Below, piece by piece: positions 9,182 to 17,133 of a stretch of 64,000 nt of DNA. The notes beneath the pieces are model-generated. The model ran no database searches. It was not told the origin of the DNA and saw nothing but the letters and a program-made list of their open reading frames with translations. Where the stretch lies: the NCBI GenBank assembly GCA_029309925.1, contig JARKND010000005.1:806001-870000 (forward strand), given 5' to 3'. This DNA comes from Fulvivirgaceae bacterium JP3-4 (GTDB lineage Bacteria > Bacteroidota > Bacteroidia > Cytophagales > Cyclobacteriaceae). The position numbers and the translations under genes are program-made. Each line of letters starts with the position of its first letter. The stretch's first letter is position 1.

Positions 9182-10306
9182 TTATACTGCTTTATTGAAT
9201 TCCTGACCTTCCTGCGCAGGTGCGGCTGCTGCCTCCACTTCTTCCGAGGGTATAAAGAAGCTTACCGAATATCCCCATTCGTTTGAACGGATACGCAGAC
9301 CTGAGCTGGCGCCAAAGATACTCTTCAATCGCATATCCGTGTTTTTTAGTCCTACCCCACTTGAGCTTCCATCCATCACTTTCTTCGCTTTCGAGCCCAA
9401 TCCGTCATCTTTCACTTCAAAGAAGATCATGTTGTTGAAACGTTTGATCGTAAGAACAATTGTTCCGCCATCGTCTTTGGGGGCAATTCCATATTTCACA
9501 GAATTTTCAACCAGTGGCTGCAAAATCATCGGGGGGATGTGCACGCTGAGGCATGAAAAATCTACCTGTTTCACAAACTTCAGGCGCTCACCGAACCGGA
9601 CTTGCTGAATGCGAATATAATTGTCGATAAAATCGAGCTCGTGAATGAGACGCACCATCTGGTCTCCATGCGAATCCAGCGCGTAACGGAAGATATCAGA
9701 GAGCTGCGTGATTACACGCCTTGCCTGCTCTTTGCTTGATCCGATCAGGGTATTGATTGAATTCAGCGTATTGAACAGAAAGTGGGGGTTGATTTGTGAC
9801 TTGAGAAGTGAAATTTGCATTTCGCGGTTCTTGATGTTGAGTTCCGCTTTTTCGTCCTCCTCACGTTGCAAGCCCTGGAAGTAACGGATCACGTAATATA
9901 CGGCAATCGTAATGATGTATTGGTCGTGGAAGTGCAGGCCTTCCCATTTGAGCAGCTGAATAAGGTGGTCTTTCCAGTTTTCAAAGTAGACAAAGCCTTC
10001 TACGTAGTCTTCAAGGTAATAGGAGAGCGTTCCAATGATGAGGAAATAAATCGTCACCCCTACCGTATGGCCGGCAACCTGAATATAAATGTTATATTTG
10101 AAGAGAAGATTGCAGTAAAAAAAGATCGCCACGATCAGAATGCAGAGGGCCTCAAAAAGAGATAGCGCATTCCAAAAGATGTAAGTATTTGGGGTTTCCA
10201 GCTTGTATTCAAGGAACGTTCCTATGGAATAGTTTATAGCATACCAGAAACAGAGCAGCAAATAGGCCCTTTTCCAAATGCGCGGTATGTCGTCTATAAA
10301 TTTCAA
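9182..10306 (-). CDS. LytS/YehU-type sensor histidine kinase
   Basis: The 374-residue protein has several N-terminal membrane helices (about residues 14-32, 42-72, 78-98, 128-145). A His_kinase domain (pfam06580 type) follows with phospho-accepting H175 in LLKSQINPHFLFNTLNS, and then an HATPase domain (IPPMILQPLVENSVKYGI, DDGLGS, GVGLKNTDMRL). No separate periplasmic sensor domain is seen, so the stimulus is probably sensed in or near the membrane. It is the upstream gene of a pair with the LytTR regulator at 8405. Confidence 0.93.
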   Translation of the reverse strand: MKFIDDIPRIWKRAYLLLCFWYAINYSIGTFLEYKLETPNTYIFWNALSLFEALCILIVAIFFYCNLLFKYNIYIQVAGHTVGVTIYFLIIGTLSYYLEDYVEGFVYFENWKDHLIQLLKWEGLHFHDQYIITIAVYYVIRYFQGLQREEDEKAELNIKNREMQISLLKSQINPHFLFNTLNSINTLIGSSKEQARRVITQLSDIFRYALDSHGDQMVRLIHELDFIDNYIRIQQVRFGERLKFVKQVDFSCLSVHIPPMILQPLVENSVKYGIAPKDDGGTIVLTIKRFNNMIFFEVKDDGLGSKAKKVMDGSSSGVGLKNTDMRLKSIFGASSGLRIRSNEWGYSVSFFIPSEEVEAAAAPAQEGQEFNKAV

Positions 10307-10404
10307 ATTCGTGAAATTGACAATAAAGTTACGGATTGGAAAGAAAAAGCGATTAACACGGGTTAATCAACGGTAAAAATTCAAAATCTCAGATAATCCT
10401 ACAT

Positions 10405-10412
10405 TACGTTTG
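10405..10412 (+). promoter_or_regulatory. -7 promoter element (TACGTTTG)
   Basis: TACGTTTG matches TAnnTTTG and lies 40 bp before the GTG start at 10453. No clear TTG -33 box is present at the expected spacing, so strength is uncertain. Confidence 0.4.
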
Positions 10413-10452
10413 ACGAACTGCCGTTATTAATGATATTCAACCTTTAAAAAAC

Positions 10453-11664
10453 GTGAAAAAGCTTCTTTTTTGGTTGATGATCGTCATCCCAGCCGTTAGT
10501 TGGTCGCAAAACCTAACTATCTCGGCTCGCGTTGTCGATGTAGAAACCGGGGAGAGGCTCGGCTTTGCTTCGATTGGCATCAAAGGTTTCGCCATCGGCA
10601 CAATTTCCAACGGACAGGGTGAATTCGATTTTCACTTCGCAGCTACCCACCGCAACGACATTCTGGTCGTGAGCATGATGGGATACAAAAACTACGAAGC
10701 ACCTGTCTGGACAATCATCGACAATAACGTCAATGTAATCCGGCTTGAAAAATCTTCCATTGAATTGCAGGAAATTGTTGTCTCAGACACGCTGACCGGT
10801 GGAGATATTTTGCGCATTGCGCTTTCGCGGATCGAAGAGAATTACCCGATGGAGCCGTTTATGCTCGAAGGATTTTACCGCGATGTGAAAAAAGTCGGAG
10901 GAACTTATATTTCTCTTCTGGAAGCAGCTGTAAAGATTTATGATGAAAATTATTCCGAGCCGCGCAACAAGATGAAGCTTCGCGAGAACGTGCAATTAAT
11001 TGAGGTGCGCCAGAGCCTCGGCTATGAAAGCAAGTTCACCAAATACTTCGATCAGGATAACCTGCTGGAGGATCTGCTTCTCCACAACAACATCCGCTAC
11101 CGCCAGATTGAAGCCGATGATGAACTCTTCGCCAGTATGAAACGTGAGAAGAACTCCTTCTTCAACGACAAAGAGATTTACGTTGTCACCCACAATGAGA
11201 CCAACAACCTGAAACTGTTCATTGAAAAACACAACTTCTCCATCATTCACCTGGAATGGGAGTCGAAAGGATATGGTGAGGAAATGGGCAAGAAGAAAAA
11301 TCTCATCAGCAAGTTCGCGGGCCTCAAGAAGACACTCGACTTCAAACGCGTCAACGGAAAAATGTTTTTGAATTTCGTTTCCGTGACCTCCAAGGTCAAC
11401 TGGTATGACATCGGCTCAAACGAATTGAAATTCGAAACGGAATTATTCCAGCAACTTCTTATCAACAACGTTGACCCAAAGCCGAAGACGCGGATCACAT
11501 CGACAGAAAAGATGCGCAATTATGGGCTACAGTACCAGGATCGTCCCTACAACAAAGTCTTCTGGGACAACTACAACGTGATCAAAGAAACACCACTTGA
11601 TCAGCAGGTGCTTGCCGACCTGGAAAAATTTTCCCCGCTGGAAAGTCAGTTTCAGGAATACTGA
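10453..11664 (+). CDS. CarboxypepD_reg-like domain secreted protein
   Basis: The 403-residue protein starts at GTG with a signal peptide (VKKLLFWLMIVIPAVSWSQ). A CarboxypepD_reg-like domain (about residues 21-112: LTISARVVDVETGERLGFAS ... IELQEIVVSD) is followed by a roughly 290-residue C-terminal region (GGDILRIALSRIEENYPMEPFMLEGFYRD ...). This architecture recurs in Bacteroidota outer-envelope proteins, often annotated only as carboxypeptidase-like regulatory domain proteins. No enzyme motif is visible. It is separated from the divergent kinase gene by about 145 bp and followed by a heptanucleotide repeat. Confidence 0.8.
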   Translation: MKKLLFWLMIVIPAVSWSQNLTISARVVDVETGERLGFASIGIKGFAIGTISNGQGEFDFHFAATHRNDILVVSMMGYKNYEAPVWTIIDNNVNVIRLEKSSIELQEIVVSDTLTGGDILRIALSRIEENYPMEPFMLEGFYRDVKKVGGTYISLLEAAVKIYDENYSEPRNKMKLRENVQLIEVRQSLGYESKFTKYFDQDNLLEDLLLHNNIRYRQIEADDELFASMKREKNSFFNDKEIYVVTHNETNNLKLFIEKHNFSIIHLEWESKGYGEEMGKKKNLISKFAGLKKTLDFKRVNGKMFLNFVSVTSKVNWYDIGSNELKFETELFQQLLINNVDPKPKTRITSTEKMRNYGLQYQDRPYNKVFWDNYNVIKETPLDQQVLADLEKFSPLESQFQEY

Positions 11665-11670
11665 GAGCCA

Positions 11671-11698
11671 GTTGGCAATAGGCAATTGGCAGTAGGCA
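11671..11698 (+). repeat. Heptanucleotide repeat, unit RTWGGCA, 4 copies
   Basis: GTTGGCA, ATAGGCA, ATTGGCA and GTAGGCA follow each other without gaps. A related unit pair (AGGAAGTAGGCA) sits near 11752-11763. The same unit in inverted orientation occurs at 11893-11920, about 200 bp away. Confidence 0.8.
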
Positions 11699-11892
11699 AA
11701 CCCAAACCATTGGAGTGTCCTTTGGCGGAATATTTTGCCTTTAAAAAAAGTAGGAAGTAGGCAAAGTCAGGCTTTCAAAGTTAGTCAGCGATTTGAAACT
11801 TGTCTTATATTAAATGAAAATGGCAATCGTAGGTGATTGCCTTTTTTCGTTTAACAAATCTTAGAGGTAACGTATGTTATGGCATTTAGGCC

Positions 11893-11920
11893 TTGCCTAC
11901 TGCATTTTGCCTACTGCCTA
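11893..11920 (-). repeat. Inverted heptanucleotide repeat overlapping the aminotransferase stop codon
   Basis: TTGCCTA, CTGCATT, TTGCCTA and CTGCCTA form four 7-bp units that are the reverse complement of the repeat at 11671. The last unit contains the aminotransferase stop codon (11918-11920 on the minus strand). Confidence 0.75.
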
Positions 11921-13111
11921 CTTAAGTTGAGCAAGCGCGTCACGCATCCGCTTCATCGCTTCTCTCAAATCCTTTTCAGAGGCTGCATAAGAAAGTCTGA
12001 CGCAATTTTCATCGCCAAAAGCACCACCGGGCACCATTGATACGTGGGCAGTCTCGAGCATGAACATGGCGAAGTCGTCTGCGTTTTTGATTGTCCGCGT
12101 GCCGTCAGATTTTCCGAAGTATGAGCTTACATCAGGGAAGAAATAGAATGCTCCCTGGGGATAATTCGTTTTGACGCCAGGGATGCTCTTCAGCAATTCA
12201 TAAACAATCTCTCTGCGCTTCTTGTATTCGGCAACCATGTCAGCGGTTGGTTTCTGGTCACCGCTGATCGCTGCAAGTGCTGCGCGCTGTGCAATAGAGC
12301 AGTTGGCTGAAGTAATTTGTCCCTGAACTTTATTGCAACCATCCGCAATCCACTTCGGGGCCGCTATGTATCCGACTCTCCAGCCGGTCATCGCGTAACC
12401 CTTCGCGAAACCGTTCACCGTAATTGTTCTTTCAAACATTCCCGGAAAGGAAGCAATGCTCACCTGCTCTCCCGTGAAGTTGATGTGTTCGTAGATCTCA
12501 TCAGCAATGGCAATGAGGTTATGCTTTACGACAACTTTCGCAATGTCTTCGAGTTCTTTCTTTGAGAATACTGTGCCTGTAGGGTTGCAGGGCGAAGAGA
12601 AGATGATCGCTTTTGTCTTTGACGTGATCGCCTTTTCAAGTTGCTGTGCCGTTACTTTGAAATCGTTTTCAATTCCACCTTTGATCATCACTGGTGTGGC
12701 TTCCGCCAGACGAACCAGTGCATCGTAGCTTACCCAGTATGGCGAGAAAACAACAACCTCATCACCCGGGTTCAGCAGCGCAAGCATCGCGTTCGCGATA
12801 GACTGCTTCGCTCCGTTTGACACCACGATGTTTTCTGCTTTATAGGGAACGTTGTTTTCTTTCTGGTATTTCGCAGCGAGTGCTTCGCGCAAATCCTGAT
12901 AACCGGCAACCGGAGGATACGCAAAATATTTGCCTTCATCGATCGCTTTCTTGGCCGCATCACAGATATGCTGAGGTGTTTTAAAATCCGGTTCACCCAG
13001 GCTTAAGCTGACAACATCAACACCCTTATTCTTAAACTCGCGGGCTTTCGCGGCCATCGCCAGGGTTGCCGATTCTTCAATTGCTTCAATGCGGTTGGAT
13101 AGTCTGTTCAT
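11918..13111 (-). CDS. Pyridoxal-phosphate aminotransferase, aspartate aminotransferase type
   Basis: The 397-residue class I/II aminotransferase shows MNRLSNRIEAIEESATLAMAA at the start, SLSLGEPDFKTP, SNGAKQSI (cofactor phosphate binding), SSPCNPTGTVF, ADEIYEHI, the PLP-lysine motif NGFAKGYAMTGWRVGY, and the substrate arginine region NCVRLSYAAS. It most resembles aspartate aminotransferases of the 1b subgroup. Substrate use cannot be fixed from sequence. The open frame extends upstream to 13252, but the ATG at 13111 fits the family N-terminus and lies downstream of a promoter-like pair at 13141-13171. Confidence 0.93.
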   Translation of the reverse strand: MNRLSNRIEAIEESATLAMAAKAREFKNKGVDVVSLSLGEPDFKTPQHICDAAKKAIDEGKYFAYPPVAGYQDLREALAAKYQKENNVPYKAENIVVSNGAKQSIANAMLALLNPGDEVVVFSPYWVSYDALVRLAEATPVMIKGGIENDFKVTAQQLEKAITSKTKAIIFSSPCNPTGTVFSKKELEDIAKVVVKHNLIAIADEIYEHINFTGEQVSIASFPGMFERTITVNGFAKGYAMTGWRVGYIAAPKWIADGCNKVQGQITSANCSIAQRAALAAISGDQKPTADMVAEYKKRREIVYELLKSIPGVKTNYPQGAFYFFPDVSSYFGKSDGTRTIKNADDFAMFMLETAHVSMVPGGAFGDENCVRLSYAASEKDLREAMKRMRDALAQLK

Positions 13112-13140
13112 AAGTGTTTGGATTCGATTTTGGGCGGAGG

Positions 13141-13171
13141 CAAAGAAAGGGAGAATGGGGGTGACATGCAA
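13141..13171 (-). promoter_or_regulatory. Promoter for the aminotransferase gene
   Basis: On the minus strand TTG (13171-13169), 20 bp, then TTTCTTTG (13148-13141) approximates the TTG-N19-TAnnTTTG promoter, with T for A at the second position of the -7 box. It supports translation from the ATG at 13111. Confidence 0.45.
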
Positions 13172-13233
13172 AAAATTCGGTGAGGTGTTTATTGACGTTT
13201 TTCCTAACGATTGGTAGTAGCGTGATTCAAAGC

Positions 13234-13531
13234 ACCAATAACCAATGATCAATAATCAAACAGAGTATTGTGAGGGGAGGTATTGTTTTACCGAGTGGAG
13301 GAAGCACCAAATGATCAAAAATCAAAAATCAAAGAGAGTATCGTAAGGTCAAATATTTGTCCCCCCCCCGATGAGGTACGCAAAGCCAATGATCAATAAT
13401 CAAACAGAGTATTGTAAGGAACAATCGTTTACTAGCGTGTGAAGGCCGTTGGGAACGAGTAGTCAAACAGTGAATGCTCCGTTTGGAATTTGATTATTGA
13501 TTATTGATTATTGATTATTATTTATTGATGA
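13234..13531. repeat. Intergenic cluster of heptanucleotide repeats and a 30-bp direct repeat
   Basis: This 440-bp gene-free stretch (13112-13552) holds 7-bp-period arrays. ACCAATA/ACCAATG/ATCAATA/ATCAAAC lie at 13234-13261, ATCAAAA-type units at 13314-13334, and a third array begins at 13386. TTGATTA x4 plus two variants lie at 13490-13531 in the opposite orientation. A perfect 30-bp direct repeat occupies 13242-13271 and 13386-13415, with a diverged copy at about 13307-13348. A run of nine C lies at 13361-13369. No gene is supported here. Confidence 0.8.
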
Positions 13532-13552
13532 TTCGCTGATCAAAGATCCTCC

Positions 13553-14161
13553 TCAGTTAAAAAGTGTTCTCCCTGTAATGCTTCGCCCAAGCGTGATCTC
13601 ATCCGCATACTCGAGATCTCCGCCTACCGGCACACCTCGTGCGATGGTGCTTACTTTTACCGGCAGATCCTTGATGCGCTTGTTGATGTAGAAGGCTGTC
13701 GTGTCGCCTTCCATCGTTGGGCTTAGTGCCAGGATAACTTCCTTTATTTCTGATGAAGCAGTATTCAATCTTTCGATCAGCGCTTCGATGGTAAGGTCTG
13801 CGGGACCAATGCCGTTGACGGGAGAGATCACACCACCGAGCACGTGGTAAAGGCCCGTGTACTGCGAAGTATTTTCAATAGCCATGACATCTCTTGTGTC
13901 TTCCACCACGCAGACGATCGAACGCTCGCGTCTGTGACTTGTGCATATGCTGCAGACTTCGTGATCGGAAATGTTGAAGCAATGTTTGCAGAACCTGATC
14001 TGCGACCGAAGGTTGGTCAATGCTTCAGATAGTGCTGTTGTGGATTCGGGCCGTTCTTTGATGAGGTGAAGTACAAGACGCAATGCTGTTTTTTTTCCAA
14101 TGCCCGGGAGTTTGGAAATTTGGTTTACAGCTTCTTCAATGAGTTTTGATGGATACTCCAC
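13553..14161 (-). CDS. recR: Recombination protein RecR
   Basis: The 202-residue protein has the RecR layout. An N-terminal helix-hairpin-helix ([27 protein letters not shown]) is followed by a four-cysteine zinc finger ([16 protein letters not shown]). A Toprim domain ([30 protein letters not shown]) precedes the C-terminal [21 protein letters not shown]. RecR acts with RecF/RecO to load RecA at single-strand gaps. Length is normal. It starts 11 bp after the clpS stop codon, so the two are likely co-transcribed. Confidence 0.97.
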   Translation of the reverse strand: MEYPSKLIEEAVNQISKLPGIGKKTALRLVLHLIKERPESTTALSEALTNLRSQIRFCKHCFNISDHEVCSICTSHRRERSIVCVVEDTRDVMAIENTSQYTGLYHVLGGVISPVNGIGPADLTIEALIERLNTASSEIKEVILALSPTMEGDTTAFYINKRIKDLPVKVSTIARGVPVGGDLEYADEITLGRSITGRTLFN

Positions 14162-14172
14162 GAACTAAAATC

Positions 14173-14454
14173 CTATAAAATGCGAGCGTCAATACCAGCT
14201 TCGCAGATTGATTCGCGCATCGGCTTAAGGAAGTCAAAGCTTCCGGACTTTACTGCACACTTTCCCTTATAATGAATCAGGAGGGTGCACTGTTCGGCTT
14301 GCTCAGGGGTATGTTTACAAACGCGGACAAGCGTTTCAATAACGTGATCGAACGTGTTCACATCATCATTGAACACAATGAGATCCATTAAGTCAGTTGT
14401 CTCAACAGCCTCGAGAACGTCTACTGCTACTTCCTGCTGGTGAAATGGTTGCAT
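14173..14454 (-). CDS. clpS: ATP-dependent Clp protease adaptor ClpS
   Basis: The 93-residue protein carries the ClpS core (LIVFNDDVNTFDHVIETLVRVCKHTPEQAEQCTLLIHYKGKCAVKSG), including the NDD and the IHYKG region used for N-degron and ClpA/ClpC contact in the family. It would deliver N-degron substrates to the Clp protease. The frame can be extended to a TTG at 14490, but a -7 box (14485-14478) lies between, so the ATG at 14454 is preferred. Confidence 0.93.
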   Translation of the reverse strand: MQPFHQQEVAVDVLEAVETTDLMDLIVFNDDVNTFDHVIETLVRVCKHTPEQAEQCTLLIHYKGKCAVKSGSFDFLKPMRESICEAGIDARIL

Positions 14455-14477
14455 ACGTCTTTTTTCGATGATTTTTA

Positions 14478-14485
14478 CAAAAGTA
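14478..14485 (-). promoter_or_regulatory. -7 promoter element for clpS-recR
   Basis: The minus strand reads TACTTTTG, a match to TAnnTTTG, 23 bp upstream of the clpS ATG. No good TTG -33 box is seen. Confidence 0.45.
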
Positions 14486-14600
14486 AGCAATTTCAGATGT
14501 ATAAAAGTTCAGATTCGTTGAATTCCTTCTCAAGTCCCTGAAAACCATGACCCATTTAGCCTTTAGTTTCATTATAATTGCCCTTCATATTTTTTAGTCC

Positions 14601-16061
14601 ATGAGCCCAGTTTTAGTCGCTTCGATTATTGCCGTTTACTTTGCCATACTCATTGCCATCTCGATTGTAACATCGAAAGGCGCGGATTCTACCACATTTT
14701 TTACTGCGAACCGGCAGTCGCCCTGGTACCTGGTGGCATTTGGTATGATCGGCTCATCTCTGTCGGGGGTAACGTTTATTTCGGTACCCGGAAATGTCGG
14801 AAAAATCGGGTTTGGATATTTCCAGGTGGTATTGGGCTACCTGCTGGGCTACTGGCTGATTATCGGAATCTTGATGCCACTTTATTACAGGCTGAATCTG
14901 GTTTCCATATATACCTACCTTGAAAAGCGGTTTAATTTCTGGTCGTATAAAACAGGAGCAGCGTTTTTCCTCGTTTCAAGAACGCTTGGTTCAGCGCTCC
15001 GCCTTTACCTGGCCGCCACCGTCCTCCAGCTTTTTCTTTTCGATGCGTGGGGCGTTCCGTTCTTCATCACCGTTGCAACCACGTTGATCCTGATCTGGGT
15101 TTATACTTTCAAAGGCGGTGTCAAGACCATTGTGTACACCGATTCGTTCCAGACGATTTTCCTTGTCTCGGCAGTATGCATTACAGTGTGGCAGATATCA
15201 GACGAGCTGGGTTTATCTTTTTCGGGTTTGATTGACGTGATTAAGGACAGCCAGTATTCGAAGATGTTCTACTTCGATGATGTAAACTCTCCGATGTTTT
15301 TCTGGAAGCAGTTCCTGGGTGGGGCGTTTATCACCGTAACGATGACCGGGATGGATCAGGAGATCATGCAGAAAAATCTCACGTGCAAAAACCTCGGTGA
15401 GGCGCAGAAGAATATGTTCTGGTTCAGCATCACCCTTGTCGTTATCAACTTGTTGTTCCTCACACTTGGTGCATTATTATACCTGTACAGCACGCAGAAC
15501 AATATTCCGATTCCCGCATCAACCGATGAATTGTTCCCTTCACTCGCATTTTCGAAGTTCAGCCTGCTTGTGGGAATATTCTTCCTGCTGGGGATCATTG
15601 CTTCATCATATGCAAGTGCGGATTCTGCACTGGCCGGACTCACTACCTCCTTTTGCATCGACTTCCTCAATTTCAAAGACAAGCCTGAAAGTGTGAAGCA
15701 ACGCCAGAAGTTCTTCGTGCACCTCGGATTTTCACTCTTGTTTCTGGTCATTATTGTGATTTTCCGCGAGGTAAACGAACGCAGCGTAATTGATGCAGTA
15801 CTCAATGTTGCAGGATATACATACGGTCCTCTTCTCGGACTTTTCACCTTCGGACTGTTCACTAAGTTCCAGGTGAAGGACCGGCTCGTGCCGATCGTCT
15901 GCGTTCTATCGCCCGTGCTGTCTTATATCATCAGCCTGAATTCCGAAGCGTGGTTCGGAGGGTACCGTTTTGGGATCGAGATCCTGATCCTGAATGGAAT
16001 GATTACGTTCCTCGGGTTATTGCTGGTGAGCAAGAGGGGAGAGCGTGTGCAGGCAATATAG
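14601..16061 (+). CDS. Sodium:solute symporter (SSS family)
   Basis: The 486-residue protein is a multi-pass inner-membrane transporter with about 13 hydrophobic helices. SSS-family features include FFTANRQSPWYLVAFGMIGSSLSGVTFISVPG near the N-terminus, the TFKGGVKTIVYTDSFQTI segment, GMDQEIMQKNLTCKN, and IASSYASADSALAGLTTSF (the sodium-site helix). It couples uptake of a solute to sodium entry; the solute cannot be deduced from sequence. It is transcribed away from the clpS-recR operon and shows no partner gene. Confidence 0.9.
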   Translation: MSPVLVASIIAVYFAILIAISIVTSKGADSTTFFTANRQSPWYLVAFGMIGSSLSGVTFISVPGNVGKIGFGYFQVVLGYLLGYWLIIGILMPLYYRLNLVSIYTYLEKRFNFWSYKTGAAFFLVSRTLGSALRLYLAATVLQLFLFDAWGVPFFITVATTLILIWVYTFKGGVKTIVYTDSFQTIFLVSAVCITVWQISDELGLSFSGLIDVIKDSQYSKMFYFDDVNSPMFFWKQFLGGAFITVTMTGMDQEIMQKNLTCKNLGEAQKNMFWFSITLVVINLLFLTLGALLYLYSTQNNIPIPASTDELFPSLAFSKFSLLVGIFFLLGIIASSYASADSALAGLTTSFCIDFLNFKDKPESVKQRQKFFVHLGFSLLFLVIIVIFREVNERSVIDAVLNVAGYTYGPLLGLFTFGLFTKFQVKDRLVPIVCVLSPVLSYIISLNSEAWFGGYRFGIEILILNGMITFLGLLLVSKRGERVQAI

Positions 16062-16200
16062 TTGTGCCAATGTGTTTTCAACGCAAAGACGCAGCGAGCG
16101 CCAGGTTCGCGAGCGGATATAAATATTTTGTTTGCGTTTCTCTGTGCTTCGATGCGAAACGATGGGGATTAAAATGCATTTCATGAGCGCAGCGAATAAA

Positions 16201-16232
16201 ATAAAAAAAGGCTGCCGTAGACGCGACAGCCT
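16201..16232 (-). terminator. Rho-independent terminator for the gene at 16283
   Basis: AGGCTG (16209-16214) pairs with CAGCCT (16227-16232). The A-run at 16203-16209 is a T-run on the minus strand. Confidence 0.7.
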
Positions 16233-16282
16233 AGTAGACTAAAACCAACCCCGCAACTCGAAAAAATTACATCCTTGGTGGA

Positions 16283-16594
16283 CTATATCTTCCGGTAATT
16301 GAACTCTCTTACCTCATTTCCTTTCGTAAGTCTTACGGTATACGAACCCTGCTCAACGTCTTTGAAGTCGATGAACAGCTTGCGTTTTTCAAGTGTGTGT
16401 GATGTGATCACTTCACCGCTCGAAGAAACAATCTCAACCGTAGCGCCAATGAATTTTTTATCGGTCTTCAAAACAAACAGGCTACTGTGTTTGCTTTTTA
16501 CCGCGCTGATACCTTCGCTTTTTGCCGAAGCCGTCACTGATAGAACGATCACCAGAAGTGCTATCGTGAGGATTATGATCTTTGGTTTATTCAT
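16283..16594 (-). CDS. Small secreted protein with possible Ig-like or T9SS-like fold
   Basis: The 103-residue product from the ATG at 16594 has a signal peptide (MNKPKIIILTIALLVIVLSVTASA) and a beta-rich domain (FVLKTDKKFIGATVEIVSSSGEVITSHTLEKRKLFIDFKDVEQGSYTVRLTKGNEVREFNYRKI). The pattern of strands around VEIVSSSGEVI and GSYTVRL is like that of small Bacteroidota secreted proteins and, loosely, of type 9 sorting domains. No other domain is attached. Function unknown. The frame continues upstream to 16660, but that part lacks a credible signal sequence. Confidence 0.7.
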   Translation of the reverse strand: MNKPKIIILTIALLVIVLSVTASAKSEGISAVKSKHSSLFVLKTDKKFIGATVEIVSSSGEVITSHTLEKRKLFIDFKDVEQGSYTVRLTKGNEVREFNYRKI

Positions 16595-16725
16595 GGCTTT
16601 GTAACACCAAACCATTCGCCAGAATTGTGCCGATGTAAGTAAAAGCCTGTTTTTACGCAATGGAAGGGGTTACCCGGGTAAAATCATCCATTTTTGGGAC
16701 GGTTGGGTCTCATTTTGAACTCGGG

Positions 16726-17070
16726 TTATAGAAGTTCCCGTGAAGGGTCCCAGAAAATTTCCCTGAAGTTTTTCACTTTATCTCTGACAACAACCACGCC
16801 CTCTCGCTTTAAAAGCCTTTCCATCTTTTCGGGCGGATTGAAATGGTGTTTCCCGGTGAGCAATCCGGAACTGTTTACCACGCGATGTGCAGGCACATCC
16901 TTCGGACAACCATGCATCGCCCATCCCACCATACGCGCACTGGACTTCGCTCCGAGGTAATTTCCAATTGCTCCGTAGCTTGTCACGCGTCCCTTTGGTA
17001 TCAATCGGGCAACTTCGTAAACATCTGCAAAGAAATTCGGTGAAGAATCGTTCTTTTTGTTACGTGGCAT
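16726..17070 (-). CDS. Alkyltransferase-like protein (MGMT family, no catalytic cysteine)
   Basis: The 114-residue protein matches the DNA-binding domain of O6-alkylguanine-DNA alkyltransferases: VARLIPKGRVTSYGAIGNYLG, ARMVGWAMHGCP, then VPAHRVVNSSGLLTGKHHF. The active-site motif PCHRV reads PAHRV, so the methyl-accepting cysteine is replaced by alanine. This is the hallmark of alkyltransferase-like proteins, which bind alkylated bases and hand them to nucleotide excision repair instead of repairing them directly. It is a single gene with its start near that of the divergent gene at 17134. Confidence 0.92.
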   Translation of the reverse strand: MPRNKKNDSSPNFFADVYEVARLIPKGRVTSYGAIGNYLGAKSSARMVGWAMHGCPKDVPAHRVVNSSGLLTGKHHFNPPEKMERLLKREGVVVVRDKVKNFREIFWDPSRELL

Positions 17071-17133
17071 ATCTTAAACTCTTGAACTTGCTAAATTTAC
17101 GCCTCATTAAATGAAAAACGTTAACCTATTATC

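Noticed and set aside
13361-13369. Phase-variation switch at the run of nine C
   Set aside because: The homopolymer lies in non-coding DNA well away from a start codon or promoter box, so no switching role can be supported.
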